A stretch of DNA of 64,000 nt from Holophagae bacterium (GTDB lineage Bacteria > Acidobacteriota > Holophagae > Acanthopleuribacterales > Acanthopleuribacteraceae): NCBI GenBank assembly GCA_029263455.1, contig JAJCXM010000026.1, forward strand, positions 124,001-188,000, in the 5' to 3' direction. A model generated the notes under the pieces. That model did not search any database and was not told the DNA's origin. It saw nothing but the letters and a program-made list of their open reading frames with translations. Position numbers and translations under genes: made by a program. Numbering within the stretch: position 1 is the first letter of the stretch; each line of letters starts with the position of its first letter. This document shows positions 33,178 through 41,937 of this stretch, piece after piece.

Positions 33178-34812
33178 TCAGTTCTGGCTGCGCGCCGCGA
33201 GTACTGTCGCAGCCATTTTCTGCAGTTGCCGATGATCGTCATACCGATCCCGCTTCAATGCAACCACTTCGCCACTGAGATCGCGCCAAGCGGGCGTTCG
33301 GTTCAACTCAGTAATGCGCTCATTAGTTAAGTCATACCTTGGCACATAATGGGCCAGCCACCACAGCCCATGCACACCTAACATTGCTTCTGCTGAGTCC
33401 GGCCCTTCCGCGACCTGTAACGACAATACTGACAAGCGATAGATGGTTTCTGGACCCCAAGGGTCACGCGCCCAAACAATTTCCATATAAGGCCAAGCCT
33501 GATCCGGCCTCTGCCCGCGCATAACTACATCAAGTTGTTGATCCGCTTGGATATATGCGCCCAACTTCGAGGATGCAGGTAACCACAACAAAGAGGTTGA
33601 GATTACCGCAACCAGTACAAATCCAAGAGACACAGACAACCGCCAAGGTTCTCGTATTATCGAAGATTTGGGCGCAATCAAAAGCAGACAAAAGGGGATG
33701 ACAATATTCAGGTAGCTGCTTGAAAACGAAAACAGGAGCAACATCACAAGAAAGGCTTTGCCAAAAATTGGCGACCTAGTTGATTTGAGCCAAACCCAAA
33801 CCCAAATACTGGCGATAAGTGTCCAGGGCAAGCCAAACAAAAAACAAGCATCCATCAAGAAGTTGTGGGTCGAACGCGGCCGCAAATTCACGTCCAGAGT
33901 TAAATCAAACGTAGGTTCTGCATACTTGGGATAAACAGATCTGAATTGACCTAGTCCAACACCGACACCGCCAACCTGCCCCAACGCCCGCAGCCAGCCT
34001 TCGCTTAAAGAACGTCTCACCATCAAACTATGCGACTTACCTCGAAAAAACGCATCGCGATCTTGAATTAGAGACGGTTGTTCATTGAACTGGGATACGT
34101 AATTAGTCAACTTAAGCGGCTTCGTCAACCAGGGTCCAACATCAGTAAAAACCCAACCGACCAATACCAGGAACAGGCCAGCTATGATCGATTTCTGCCA
34201 CCACGAACGCCATTGACTTTTCAGGACCAGGAATATTAACCAGGCGAGCAAAGCCGCTTTTGCGTGGGTCAAAAGCAAGCCCATCAAAATCACTAATTCG
34301 CCGCAGCGCCTGAGCGTGTTATTAGTAGGGCGGCGAGAGAGGACTGCGGCCAGCACCAGAAACGCAGCATGGTCTTGAGCATTGCCCCAAAATGAAATGG
34401 CTTGACGCCCAGAATCGAGGGGAACAACATCGACGCCAGCCATTTGTAACAACCCATAAATGGCCGACAGAATTGCGGCCCACCATAGCCCTTCTCGGAG
34501 ACGGCGTTTGAAAGACAGACGTGGTCCAACGATAAAAGCCACGCCTATGAGCGCCCAATCCTGTAAGGCACTCAACGAGCCTGGCAGGTCAGTTAGCCAC
34601 ACGACACGAATAACCGGAACAAGCCATAGGCACAAAAAAACCCAAAAGTAAGGGGTCTTCACGAATGAGTTGGTCGCGACTAGGCCAACAACCAATAACA
34701 TTGCAACCAGCCACTTCAAGCTCAAATAGGGAGCTGGACCTAATCCGATTCCACAGCACATGGTCAGCATCACACAAAGGCCAACGTAGCGTTGTAACAA
34801 AACATCAACCAT
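33178..34812 (-). CDS. O-antigen ligase / Wzy-like polysaccharide polymerase membrane protein
   Basis: A ~544-residue integral membrane protein with ten or more hydrophobic helices over the first ~410 residues and a soluble C-terminal ~130 residues. The Wzy_C/O-antigen-ligase motif is visible as RPRSTHNFLMDACFLFGLPWTL near the middle, followed by further helices. Such proteins transfer or polymerise undecaprenyl-linked glycans at the periplasmic face. The C-terminal tail (ADQQLDVVMRGQRPDQAWPYMEIVWARDPW, split across two helices) looks TPR-like, as in many members. Start ambiguous: ATG 34812 with a weak GGCGGG, or GTG 34827. It ends 29 bases before hutH. No other glycan-assembly genes are adjacent. 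Confidence 0.78.
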   Translation of the reverse strand: MVDVLLQRYVGLCVMLTMCCGIGLGPAPYLSLKWLVAMLLVVGLVATNSFVKTPYFWVFLCLWLVPVIRVVWLTDLPGSLSALQDWALIGVAFIVGPRLSFKRRLREGLWWAAILSAIYGLLQMAGVDVVPLDSGRQAISFWGNAQDHAAFLVLAAVLSRRPTNNTLRRCGELVILMGLLLTHAKAALLAWLIFLVLKSQWRSWWQKSIIAGLFLVLVGWVFTDVGPWLTKPLKLTNYVSQFNEQPSLIQDRDAFFRGKSHSLMVRRSLSEGWLRALGQVGGVGVGLGQFRSVYPKYAEPTFDLTLDVNLRPRSTHNFLMDACFLFGLPWTLIASIWVWVWLKSTRSPIFGKAFLVMLLLFSFSSSYLNIVIPFCLLLIAPKSSIIREPWRLSVSLGFVLVAVISTSLLWLPASSKLGAYIQADQQLDVVMRGQRPDQAWPYMEIVWARDPWGPETIYRLSVLSLQVAEGPDSAEAMLGVHGLWWLAHYVPRYDLTNERITELNRTPAWRDLSGEVVALKRDRYDDHRQLQKMAATVLAARSQN

Positions 34813-34865
34813 TCGATTGCCCGCCACGTCCTATAGAATAAGAGCACTGTACCAAGGGGAGTCCT

Positions 34866-35654
34866 ATGCGCAATATATCGATCTCTATCGTCGTCGTCGT
34901 AGCCATTGTAGGCTTTCTTCTCTGGTATTCGTTCCGGCAATCGGGTCCCGTGCCGGAGCCCGAAACGATTCCAAATACCGTATTCGAGCCGCGTCAACCA
35001 ACCGATCAGGCAGATTTTGAACTGCCAAAAGAGGAGCCACAGCCTGAATCTACGCCCGAATGGCCAAACTTCAACCTGCCTTCATTGGACGAAAGTGACA
35101 CCGTTCTCATTAACGAATGGAATGAGTTAACAGAACAACCCATCAAAGGTCGTATTAAGGGCATCAAGCACTTGTTGCGGCGGCTGGTCACGGCAACCGA
35201 CCTCATCAGTCGAAACAAGAACCCATTCAAGCAAATCTACGCCTTTCGGCCAGCTGGCGAATTTCAGGTCGAACAGCGCGGCGACCTCACGTTCCTAGCC
35301 GTCGAGAACTATGAGCGATTTGATGCCTTGGTTGATGCACTAGACAAAATCGACACCCAACGCGTTGTCAAACTCTATCGACATATCGATCCCCTGCTCA
35401 ACGAAGCGTTCGCTGAACTAGGTGACCCAAGTCGGACCTGGAAATCGACACTAATCGATTCAATTGATCAACTGCTCTTGATTGAAGTGCCGGACACACC
35501 GCCAGAATTAGTTGGGCAAAAAGGCATCTATATTTACAAGGATCAAGAGTTAGAGGCAAGTTCACCGCTACAGAAATTGCTTGTGCGCATGGGTAAAGAC
35601 AACGCTCAAAAATGCCAAGCCAAGGCACGCGAGCTACGGTCACTATTGGAATAA
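34866..35654 (+). CDS. DUF3014 membrane-anchored protein
   Basis: A 262-residue protein with one N-terminal membrane helix (SISIVVVVAIVGFLLWYSF), then a ~45-residue proline/glutamate-rich linker. From residue ~75 it carries the DUF3014 domain: LPSLDESDTVLINEW, LLRRLVTATDLISRNKNPF, FQVEQRG, ENYERFDALVDALDKIDTQRVVKLYRHIDPLLNEAFAELG, split here between helices. Function is unknown; the family occurs mostly in proteobacteria and relatives. The start ATG 34866 has AGGGGAG upstream and a TAGAAT -10-like box near 34833. It is divergent from the polysaccharide polymerase gene. Confidence 0.88.
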   Translation: MRNISISIVVVVAIVGFLLWYSFRQSGPVPEPETIPNTVFEPRQPTDQADFELPKEEPQPESTPEWPNFNLPSLDESDTVLINEWNELTEQPIKGRIKGIKHLLRRLVTATDLISRNKNPFKQIYAFRPAGEFQVEQRGDLTFLAVENYERFDALVDALDKIDTQRVVKLYRHIDPLLNEAFAELGDPSRTWKSTLIDSIDQLLLIEVPDTPPELVGQKGIYIYKDQELEASSPLQKLLVRMGKDNAQKCQAKARELRSLLE

Positions 35655-35700
35655 ATTCGATTCTCCTCGTAGAATTGACTCAAACACGTGGAGGAACAAC

Positions 35701-37101
35701 ATGGCCTACGGCCTGATCGCCCATCAACACACTGCCATAGCGCTAATGCCGCTAGACAAAGCGGCAACCGAACACAAAGTAGCGGAGTCATCGCCCTCAG
35801 TAACTAGGCAATGTACTCATGCAAGCTTTAATGGCAGTTGGGGTCAACATGCATTGATCCATGACCAGGAAGGCCAAATCCAAGAAGTGTGGGTTGGCCA
35901 AGAGGGTCAACCAGATGATCCACGAGCCTGGCTTTTTCTTTTCGCCGAATTAAGCGCCAAATTGCCTGCTGGCACTTATGCCATGGACGCTTTCTCGTTA
36001 GACCCAGAATGCTCATTCCAAGCAGCCATCGGCTGGGGACTAGCCCATTACGATTTCAACCGCTACAAATCTGCTGAATCAATCGTCAGGCCCGACCTCT
36101 GTCTGCCGGATTCAATTTCTTTAACTGCCGTTACTGCACAACTCGACAGTATTTTCCTGGCCCGAGACTTAGTCAACGAACCCGCTTCCTCGCTAGGGCC
36201 AAGTGAAATGGCCGACGTAGCCCAACTCTTGGCAAACGAATATCAGGCGAAATTGAGTACGATTCGCGGCACGGATCTATTAAAAGAGGGTTATCCGGCC
36301 GTTCACGCCGTTGGTCGAGGGAGCATTCGTGAACCTGTTCTCATCGATATGGTATGGGGTGACCCACAACATCCTAAACTCACCTTGGTAGGCAAGGGTG
36401 TCGTTTTCGACACGGGCGGGTTGAACATGAAAGGCGCAAGTGGCATGCGCAACATGAAAAAGGACAAGGGTGGCGCTGCACTTGTGCTGGCATTGGCAAA
36501 ATGGATTATGGCAAGTAATCTGCCCGTCCGGCTCCGTGTCCTGGTTCCAGCTGTTGAGAACTCACCAGGCAACGGAGCTTACCGCCCAGGAGATGTAATC
36601 GAGACACGTAAAGGTCTGCATGTAGAAATCCATAATACCGATGCTGAAGGGCGTGTCATTTTGTGTGACGCCCTCTGTGAAGCGGTGAGCGAGAATCCGG
36701 ACCTGATCATTGATATGGCGACACTCACGGGAGCTGCCCGAGTGGCTCTGGGTCCTGATCTACCGGTTTTTTACACGCCAAACAAGAGTTTGGCTACTGC
36801 GCTTAACCAGGCCGCCGACAAAGTTGCTGACCCGATTTGGCAATTACCTTTGTGGTCCAGATACCGATCCTATTTGGACAGTCACATCGCCGACATGTTG
36901 AATTCGAGTACGACGAGTTTTGGCGGATCGATTACGGCAGCCCTCTATTTACACGAGTTTGTGAAGCCGTTTGAGAATTGGATCCATTTCGATATCTATG
37001 CATGGAATCCAAACGCAGCACCAGGCGCACCAGTTGGCGGAGAGGCATCCGCGTTCCGCGCATTGGCAGCCTTTCTTCAAGACCGATTCACGAACTCATA
37101 A
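35701..37101 (+). CDS. Leucyl aminopeptidase family (M17) peptidase
   Basis: A 466-residue di-metal aminopeptidase. The catalytic and metal-binding segments are complete: VGKGVVFDTGGLNMKGASGMRNMKKDKGGA (the two Lys/Asp ligands, split over a turn), then VPAVENSPGNGAYRPGDVI and the hallmark NTDAEGRVIL. It releases N-terminal amino acids from peptides in the cytoplasm and forms hexamers in known members. ATG 35701 (MAYGLIAHQ) with GGAGG six bases upstream is the start; the frame extends back to 35581 inside the DUF3014 gene. A TAGAAT box at about 35671 may be its promoter. The M61 peptidase follows, 72 bases downstream. Confidence 0.93.
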   Translation: MAYGLIAHQHTAIALMPLDKAATEHKVAESSPSVTRQCTHASFNGSWGQHALIHDQEGQIQEVWVGQEGQPDDPRAWLFLFAELSAKLPAGTYAMDAFSLDPECSFQAAIGWGLAHYDFNRYKSAESIVRPDLCLPDSISLTAVTAQLDSIFLARDLVNEPASSLGPSEMADVAQLLANEYQAKLSTIRGTDLLKEGYPAVHAVGRGSIREPVLIDMVWGDPQHPKLTLVGKGVVFDTGGLNMKGASGMRNMKKDKGGAALVLALAKWIMASNLPVRLRVLVPAVENSPGNGAYRPGDVIETRKGLHVEIHNTDAEGRVILCDALCEAVSENPDLIIDMATLTGAARVALGPDLPVFYTPNKSLATALNQAADKVADPIWQLPLWSRYRSYLDSHIADMLNSSTTSFGGSITAALYLHEFVKPFENWIHFDIYAWNPNAAPGAPVGGEASAFRALAAFLQDRFTNS

Positions 37102-37173
37102 AGCGATGAGCATTGGCGCAAAGCAGCTTTTCGAAAGCTGTGTTATCTTTGCACGTTTGTTTGGTGGAGACGT

Positions 37174-39000
37174 ATGACCCTGTTTGTCCTTTCCCTAATG
37201 AATATTCTGGTGCAGAGCAGCGCACCTTTTGTGGGCGTAGAGCTTGATGTACGCGACCCCGTACATCATTATGTGCAGGTTGAAATCTCGTTTCCTGCAA
37301 ACGCCAAAACCACCCGTCTCGTCGCCATGCCCAATTGGATTCCCGGCAGTTATAAGATTCGAGATTTTGCGCGACATATTGAGCAATTCACGGCGCGCGA
37401 TGCAGACGGTAAAGGGCTACCAGTCACGAGAGTTGACAAGAGCAATTGGTCTATAAGCACTCAAAAAGGCCGTGGCTTTGTCGTCTCTTACGCAGTCTAC
37501 GCGGATGAGCAATCGGTGCGCACCAATTATGTCGATTCCGAATTGGCGATCTTGAACCCTGCAGGCTTGGTGATTTATGAAAAGGGTCAGAGAAACGTTG
37601 CCCATCACATCAGGGTTTCTACGCCAGCAAATTGGACCATTGAAACGGCACTTCCACGCAATCAGAATGGTTTCTATTTGGCGCGTGACTACGACCAGCT
37701 TGTAGATAGCCCCTTTCTAGGTGGCAAACTGCACACCTTCGATTTTGAAGTCATGGGTGTTCCGCACCGCTGGGTACTGGCCGGAGATGTTTCAGGTAAC
37801 GTGGCAAATATGGTTCGAGACATGCACCGCGTCTGTCTGGAAACGGCAAGTCTCTTTGCTTCCACGACCTTTGATCACTATGTTTTTTTGAGCTATTTCG
37901 CAGATCAACCTAGACAGGGACTCGAACATGCCAACAGCAGTTTATTGGCCTTACCCCGTGATGTCTTACTTGATAGCGACGGCTGGTTGAGTTTCCTTGC
38001 GCTAGTCGCACATGAGTACGTTCATGCCTGGAACGTCAAAGCGATTAGGGATCAGAAAATGCTCAATTATGACTATCAAACCGAAGTCTATTCTGAGCTG
38101 CTTTGGTTCCATGAAGGACTTACATCCTATTACGACAATCTCTTGCTGGTGCGAGCTAATGTCAGTAGTGAAAAAGACCTATTTAAGAGCTGGAAGAGGC
38201 TGATCGATACTTACCACCACAATCCAGGTCGCGAACAACAAAGTTTGCAGGATGCTTCTTTTAACGCATGGATCCACCAGTACCAAAAAAACGAAGCCTT
38301 TGTTAATGCCCGCAGCTCCTACTACAGAGGCGGCGAATTGGCCGGCTTAGCAATGGACGTCTTGATCAGACAAAAGAGCCAAGACAAGTTGAGTCTTGAT
38401 GACCTAATGCGTCATTTGTATACGCTTTCAAGCAAACGTCGCACAGGCATCACACAAGTCGACATTTCGAACTGGATGAACGAGGCTATCGGCCCAGACG
38501 GCGTCGCATTTATCACGCAACACATCCAAAACGCTAAAGCACTTGATCTCAAAACTATCTTAGAGAACTTGGCTCTTGAATGGGTCAAAGAAGAGCAGAA
38601 ACCATTGGACAATGTGCATTCATTTGAGCGTCCAAGGGAATTTGAAATTGAAGGACTGATGATGCGGAACGAGGGCGATAACGCCTACGTGAAGCAGGTC
38701 CTCGCCAATTCCAAGGCATGGGAAGCGGGTTTCAACGTGGGCGACACGATCTTAGCCATTGAAGATATTCAAGTCGGACCCCGTGACCTAAATACGGTGA
38801 TGACTGCTCGCGGACAGGCGGGCCCAGCATTGATACTCGTGGCCCGAAATCAACGGGTTCTGAAACTGAATGCTCAGATCCAAGAAAAGGCGGCAAATCA
38901 CGTGATTAATCGGAGAACGAAAGCAAGCGAACGTCAACAGAAACGATTGGCGAACCTTCTATCATCGCGTGTTAAAGACACCAAAAAAACGACGGAGTGA
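37174..39000 (+). CDS. M61-family metallopeptidase with PDZ domain
   Basis: This 608-residue exported protein has a short signal sequence (MTLFVLSLMNILVQS). An N-terminal beta-sandwich (PNWIPGSYKIRDFARHIEQF is the family signature) is followed by the thermolysin-like domain with zinc motif H280-E-Y-V-H284 and the third-ligand segment ELLWFHEGLTSYYD. The C-terminal ~90 residues form a PDZ domain (VKQVLANSKAWEAGFNVGDTILAIEDIQV, split). M61 enzymes are glycyl-preferring aminopeptidases. The start ATG 37174 has GGTGGAG upstream. The stop overlaps the GTG alternative start of the MTA phosphorylase gene. It probably degrades peptides in the periplasm together with the cytoplasmic M17 enzyme. Confidence 0.93.
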   Translation: MTLFVLSLMNILVQSSAPFVGVELDVRDPVHHYVQVEISFPANAKTTRLVAMPNWIPGSYKIRDFARHIEQFTARDADGKGLPVTRVDKSNWSISTQKGRGFVVSYAVYADEQSVRTNYVDSELAILNPAGLVIYEKGQRNVAHHIRVSTPANWTIETALPRNQNGFYLARDYDQLVDSPFLGGKLHTFDFEVMGVPHRWVLAGDVSGNVANMVRDMHRVCLETASLFASTTFDHYVFLSYFADQPRQGLEHANSSLLALPRDVLLDSDGWLSFLALVAHEYVHAWNVKAIRDQKMLNYDYQTEVYSELLWFHEGLTSYYDNLLLVRANVSSEKDLFKSWKRLIDTYHHNPGREQQSLQDASFNAWIHQYQKNEAFVNARSSYYRGGELAGLAMDVLIRQKSQDKLSLDDLMRHLYTLSSKRRTGITQVDISNWMNEAIGPDGVAFITQHIQNAKALDLKTILENLALEWVKEEQKPLDNVHSFERPREFEIEGLMMRNEGDNAYVKQVLANSKAWEAGFNVGDTILAIEDIQVGPRDLNTVMTARGQAGPALILVARNQRVLKLNAQIQEKAANHVINRRTKASERQQKRLANLLSSRVKDTKKTTE

Positions 39001-39005
39001 AGCAT

Positions 39006-39884
39006 ATGGAACCCATCGATATCGGCATCATCGGCGGCAGTGGCCTGTACAAAATGAACAGCCTGGAAAACACACTGGAAACTATGCTTGAAACGCCTTA
39101 TGGAGAACCGAGCGACAAATTCGTCATTGGATCTTTGCACGGGAAACGCGTCGCTTTTTTGGCCCGCCACAACCGTAACCATACGATTTTGCCAACAGAA
39201 ATTAACTTTCGGGCCAATATGTATGCCTTTAAAAAGTTGGGGGTTAAATACATCATCTCTGCCAGTGCAGTAGGCTCTTTGAAACAAAGTTATGCGCCAA
39301 CCCATTTTGTCTTCCCCGACCAATTTATCGATCGTACTCGACACCGCGTCGATAGCTTCTTTGGACAAGGAATCGTCGCCCATGTCTCATTGGCAGATCC
39401 GATTTGTGGTTACCTACAGGGAATCCTCTATCAAGCAGCCATCGATGCTGGCGTCACGAGCCACAAAAACGGGACTTATGTCTGCATGGAAGGTCCTCAG
39501 TTCTCGACCCGGGCCGAATCCAACCTTTACCGATCATGGGGTGCAGATGTCATTGGTATGACCAACTTACAAGAAGCGAAACTGGCTCGTGAAGCCGAAA
39601 TTGCTTATGCCACCATCGCCATGATCACCGATTACGATTGTTGGCACCAAGACGAAGAAGCAGTGACCGTTGATCAAGTAATGAAAATCCTCAGCATGAA
39701 TGCCGAAGCTGCCGCTCAAACGGTATCCAACGGCATCAAAGCCTTGGACCTAAGCAAGCCGAACCCACTTCATGATTCACTCAAATATGCGTTACTCACT
39801 CGTGAATCTGCCATGCCCAAGGCAAGGAAACAGGCGCTCAAAGCAATTATCGAAAAATACGTTAGCTACGACGAGGAGAACTAA
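39006..39884 (+). CDS. mtnP: S-methyl-5'-thioadenosine phosphorylase
   Basis: A 292-residue member of the trimeric purine-nucleoside phosphorylase class specific for methylthioadenosine, which yields adenine and methylthioribose-1-phosphate. Evidence is the phosphate loop GIIGGSGLYKM, ARHNRNHTILPTEINFRANMYA (split at the loop), SASAVGSLK, EGPQFSTRAES and the MTA-type specificity motif MITDYDCWH, where Asp contacts the 6-amino group. The start is ATG 39006 with GGAG eight bases upstream; an in-frame GTG at 38997 overlaps the M61 stop. It is translationally coupled to the following kinase gene (TAATG, one-base overlap), pointing to a salvage operon for purines and polyamine by-products. Confidence 0.93.
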   Translation: MEPIDIGIIGGSGLYKMNSLENTLETMLETPYGEPSDKFVIGSLHGKRVAFLARHNRNHTILPTEINFRANMYAFKKLGVKYIISASAVGSLKQSYAPTHFVFPDQFIDRTRHRVDSFFGQGIVAHVSLADPICGYLQGILYQAAIDAGVTSHKNGTYVCMEGPQFSTRAESNLYRSWGADVIGMTNLQEAKLAREAEIAYATIAMITDYDCWHQDEEAVTVDQVMKILSMNAEAAAQTVSNGIKALDLSKPNPLHDSLKYALLTRESAMPKARKQALKAIIEKYVSYDEEN

Positions 39885-40789
39885 TGTCGATTTTGGTTGT
39901 TGGATCCGTTGCATACGATGACATCATCACGCCATACGCAAGCCGCAACAACGCGTTGGGCGGTTCAGCTGTCTTCTTTTCCCTGGCAGCACATCACTTT
40001 AACTCAACCAAAATTGTTGCGGTTGTAGGGGATGACTTTAAACCCTCCGATCGACGGATGTTGGACGCCCACAACGTAGACACCAAAGGGCTAACCGTCG
40101 AACCAGGTAAGTGCTTTTATTGGAAAGGTGAATATTTAAGTAACTGGAACGACCGAGTGACGCACGCCACTCATCTGAATGTATTTGAAAACTTTGATCC
40201 CGTCATTCCTGAGAGCTACACGGATATCCAATATGTGTTCTTGGGTAACATCGCACCTTCGTTGCAGAGCCGTGTCCTAGACCAGATTAGGCAGCCGAAA
40301 TGGGTCGCACTAGATACCATGAATTATTGGATTAGCCACGCTAAGTCCGAGCTGATCGAAACCTTAAGTCGGGTAGATATATTGATCATCAACGACTCCG
40401 AGGCCCGCTTACTCAGTGGTGAAACCTCGCTGGTGGAAGCCGCGCGCACCATTCGTGGCATGGGCCCACGGATTCTGTGCATTAAACAAGGCGAGCACGG
40501 AGCGTTCTTGGTCGTTGACGATCAGATCTTTGTCGCACCCGCCTACCCGCTTTGCGAGGTTGTCGACCCTACTGGCGCGGGTGACGCATTCGCTGGCGGT
40601 TTTTTTGGCTACTTGGCAGCCGGAGGACTCGACGACTTCGAAAGCCTCAAAAAGGCCGTAATTTATGGCAGTGTGATGGGATCATTTACAGTGGAGTCAT
40701 TCTCCATCGATCGGCTCTCTACGTTAACTCAAGCCGACATTGATGACCGTTATCAAAAGTTTGTCGACATCACCCATTTCGACCGCTAA
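39884..40789 (+). CDS. PfkB-family carbohydrate/nucleoside kinase
   Basis: A 301-residue ribokinase-fold kinase. N-terminal VGSVAYDDIITPYA with GGSAVFFSLAAHHF and the C-terminal PfkB signature DPTGAGDAFAGGFFGYLA, with the catalytic Asp, are present. Its one-base overlap with mtnP and the GAGGAG ribosome site inside the mtnP end suggest it phosphorylates a nucleoside or sugar from the same salvage pathway, such as adenosine or methylthioribose. Substrate assignment is inference; PfkB members next to MTA phosphorylase are often labelled only as sugar kinases. It is followed by envC two bases after its stop. Confidence 0.88.
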   Translation: MSILVVGSVAYDDIITPYASRNNALGGSAVFFSLAAHHFNSTKIVAVVGDDFKPSDRRMLDAHNVDTKGLTVEPGKCFYWKGEYLSNWNDRVTHATHLNVFENFDPVIPESYTDIQYVFLGNIAPSLQSRVLDQIRQPKWVALDTMNYWISHAKSELIETLSRVDILIINDSEARLLSGETSLVEAARTIRGMGPRILCIKQGEHGAFLVVDDQIFVAPAYPLCEVVDPTGAGDAFAGGFFGYLAAGGLDDFESLKKAVIYGSVMGSFTVESFSIDRLSTLTQADIDDRYQKFVDITHFDR

Positions 40790-40791
40790 CC

Positions 40792-41937
40792 ATGGGTTTT
40801 GCCTTGTTAATGCTCTTTCTGGTGCCGCAGGAAAGTGTGTCTGCAGAATTAGATGTCGAACAAATCGGAACGCGCATATCGGGCATTGACTCGGATTTGA
40901 AGCGGCTACGTGAAGCCATCACAGGTTTTACCAAAACCACCAATCAAATCAGCGTAGAAGTTGGCAGACTCGAACTAGAACGGGCCATCCTAAGTTCAGA
41001 GGTCAAGCGGGCAGAACTACAAATTCAACTCACCAACCGTGAGCAAACCAGGATAGAACAAGAGCGGCAGACGCTCACAGAAAAAGCGGCCAGCCAGGAA
41101 CAAGCCATAGGAAGTCGCTTGAGGCAGCTATATAAGCGCGGCAAGCTTGGATACGCACATGTCTTCCTAACCCAGTCCAAACTTGATGACTTGCTAAGCG
41201 CTTTCCACTATGCGCGCCACATGACCGAGCGCGATCACCAAGCCATTCTTTCCTATCGAGATACTTTCAAACAGCTTGGTCTATTGGAGGTAGCTCTTGA
41301 GACAACTAAACTAGTCGCCGAAGAGGCTTACAACGAGCATTCAAATAAACGAGGCGAATTAGACGAATTACTCAACAAACGAAACCGTAGGCTCCAGCAA
41401 CTTCGACGCGAACAGAATAAAAAACGTTCTTTAGCTAGAGAATTAGAACTTGAACGCTCAGAGCTAGATATGATGATCAAACGCCTGCTGTCCGACGAGC
41501 CCGAAAACACAGAGTTCAGAGTTCCCATTTCAAAATACAAAGGTAAGTTGGATTGGCCCGCCAAAGGGGCGATCCTGCGTCATTTCGGTGTTATTAGGGA
41601 CCCCGAATTCAGAACCGAACGACGTCAAAAAGGAATTGACATCCAAGCCGAACGCGGCTCCCAGGTCACCGCCGTCTATAGTGGCCGCGTAATCTACGCT
41701 GATTGGTTCAAGAGTTACGGGAACTTAATCATCCTGGATCATGGCGACGACACAACCACCTTTTACGCGCATAACGACCATATCAATGTCAAGAAGGGTG
41801 ACTTTGTAGAACGAAACAGCGCTATTGCCAGCTCGGGTGACACAGGCTCTCTTGAAGGACCATTCCTGCACTTTGAGATCCGACACCAAGGAAGTCCCGA
41901 GAACCCTACCAGATGGTTAAGACCATCTCAAAAATGA
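40792..41937 (+). CDS. envC: EnvC-like murein hydrolase activator with degenerate LytM domain
   Basis: A 381-residue exported protein with a short signal peptide, long coiled coils (residues ~20-240, rich in E, R, Q and L) and a C-terminal LytM/M23 domain (residues ~255-375). Canonical LytM has H-x-G-x-D; here the motif reads Q279-K-G-I-D283, so one zinc ligand is lost, while the H of YAHNDH and of FLHFEIR remain. Loss of a ligand and the coiled-coil layout fit EnvC, which does not cut murein itself but activates amidases at the division septum. The start ATG 40792 is two bases after the kinase stop. The next gene overlaps by ATGA. Confidence 0.88.
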   Translation: MGFALLMLFLVPQESVSAELDVEQIGTRISGIDSDLKRLREAITGFTKTTNQISVEVGRLELERAILSSEVKRAELQIQLTNREQTRIEQERQTLTEKAASQEQAIGSRLRQLYKRGKLGYAHVFLTQSKLDDLLSAFHYARHMTERDHQAILSYRDTFKQLGLLEVALETTKLVAEEAYNEHSNKRGELDELLNKRNRRLQQLRREQNKKRSLARELELERSELDMMIKRLLSDEPENTEFRVPISKYKGKLDWPAKGAILRHFGVIRDPEFRTERRQKGIDIQAERGSQVTAVYSGRVIYADWFKSYGNLIILDHGDDTTTFYAHNDHINVKKGDFVERNSAIASSGDTGSLEGPFLHFEIRHQGSPENPTRWLRPSQK

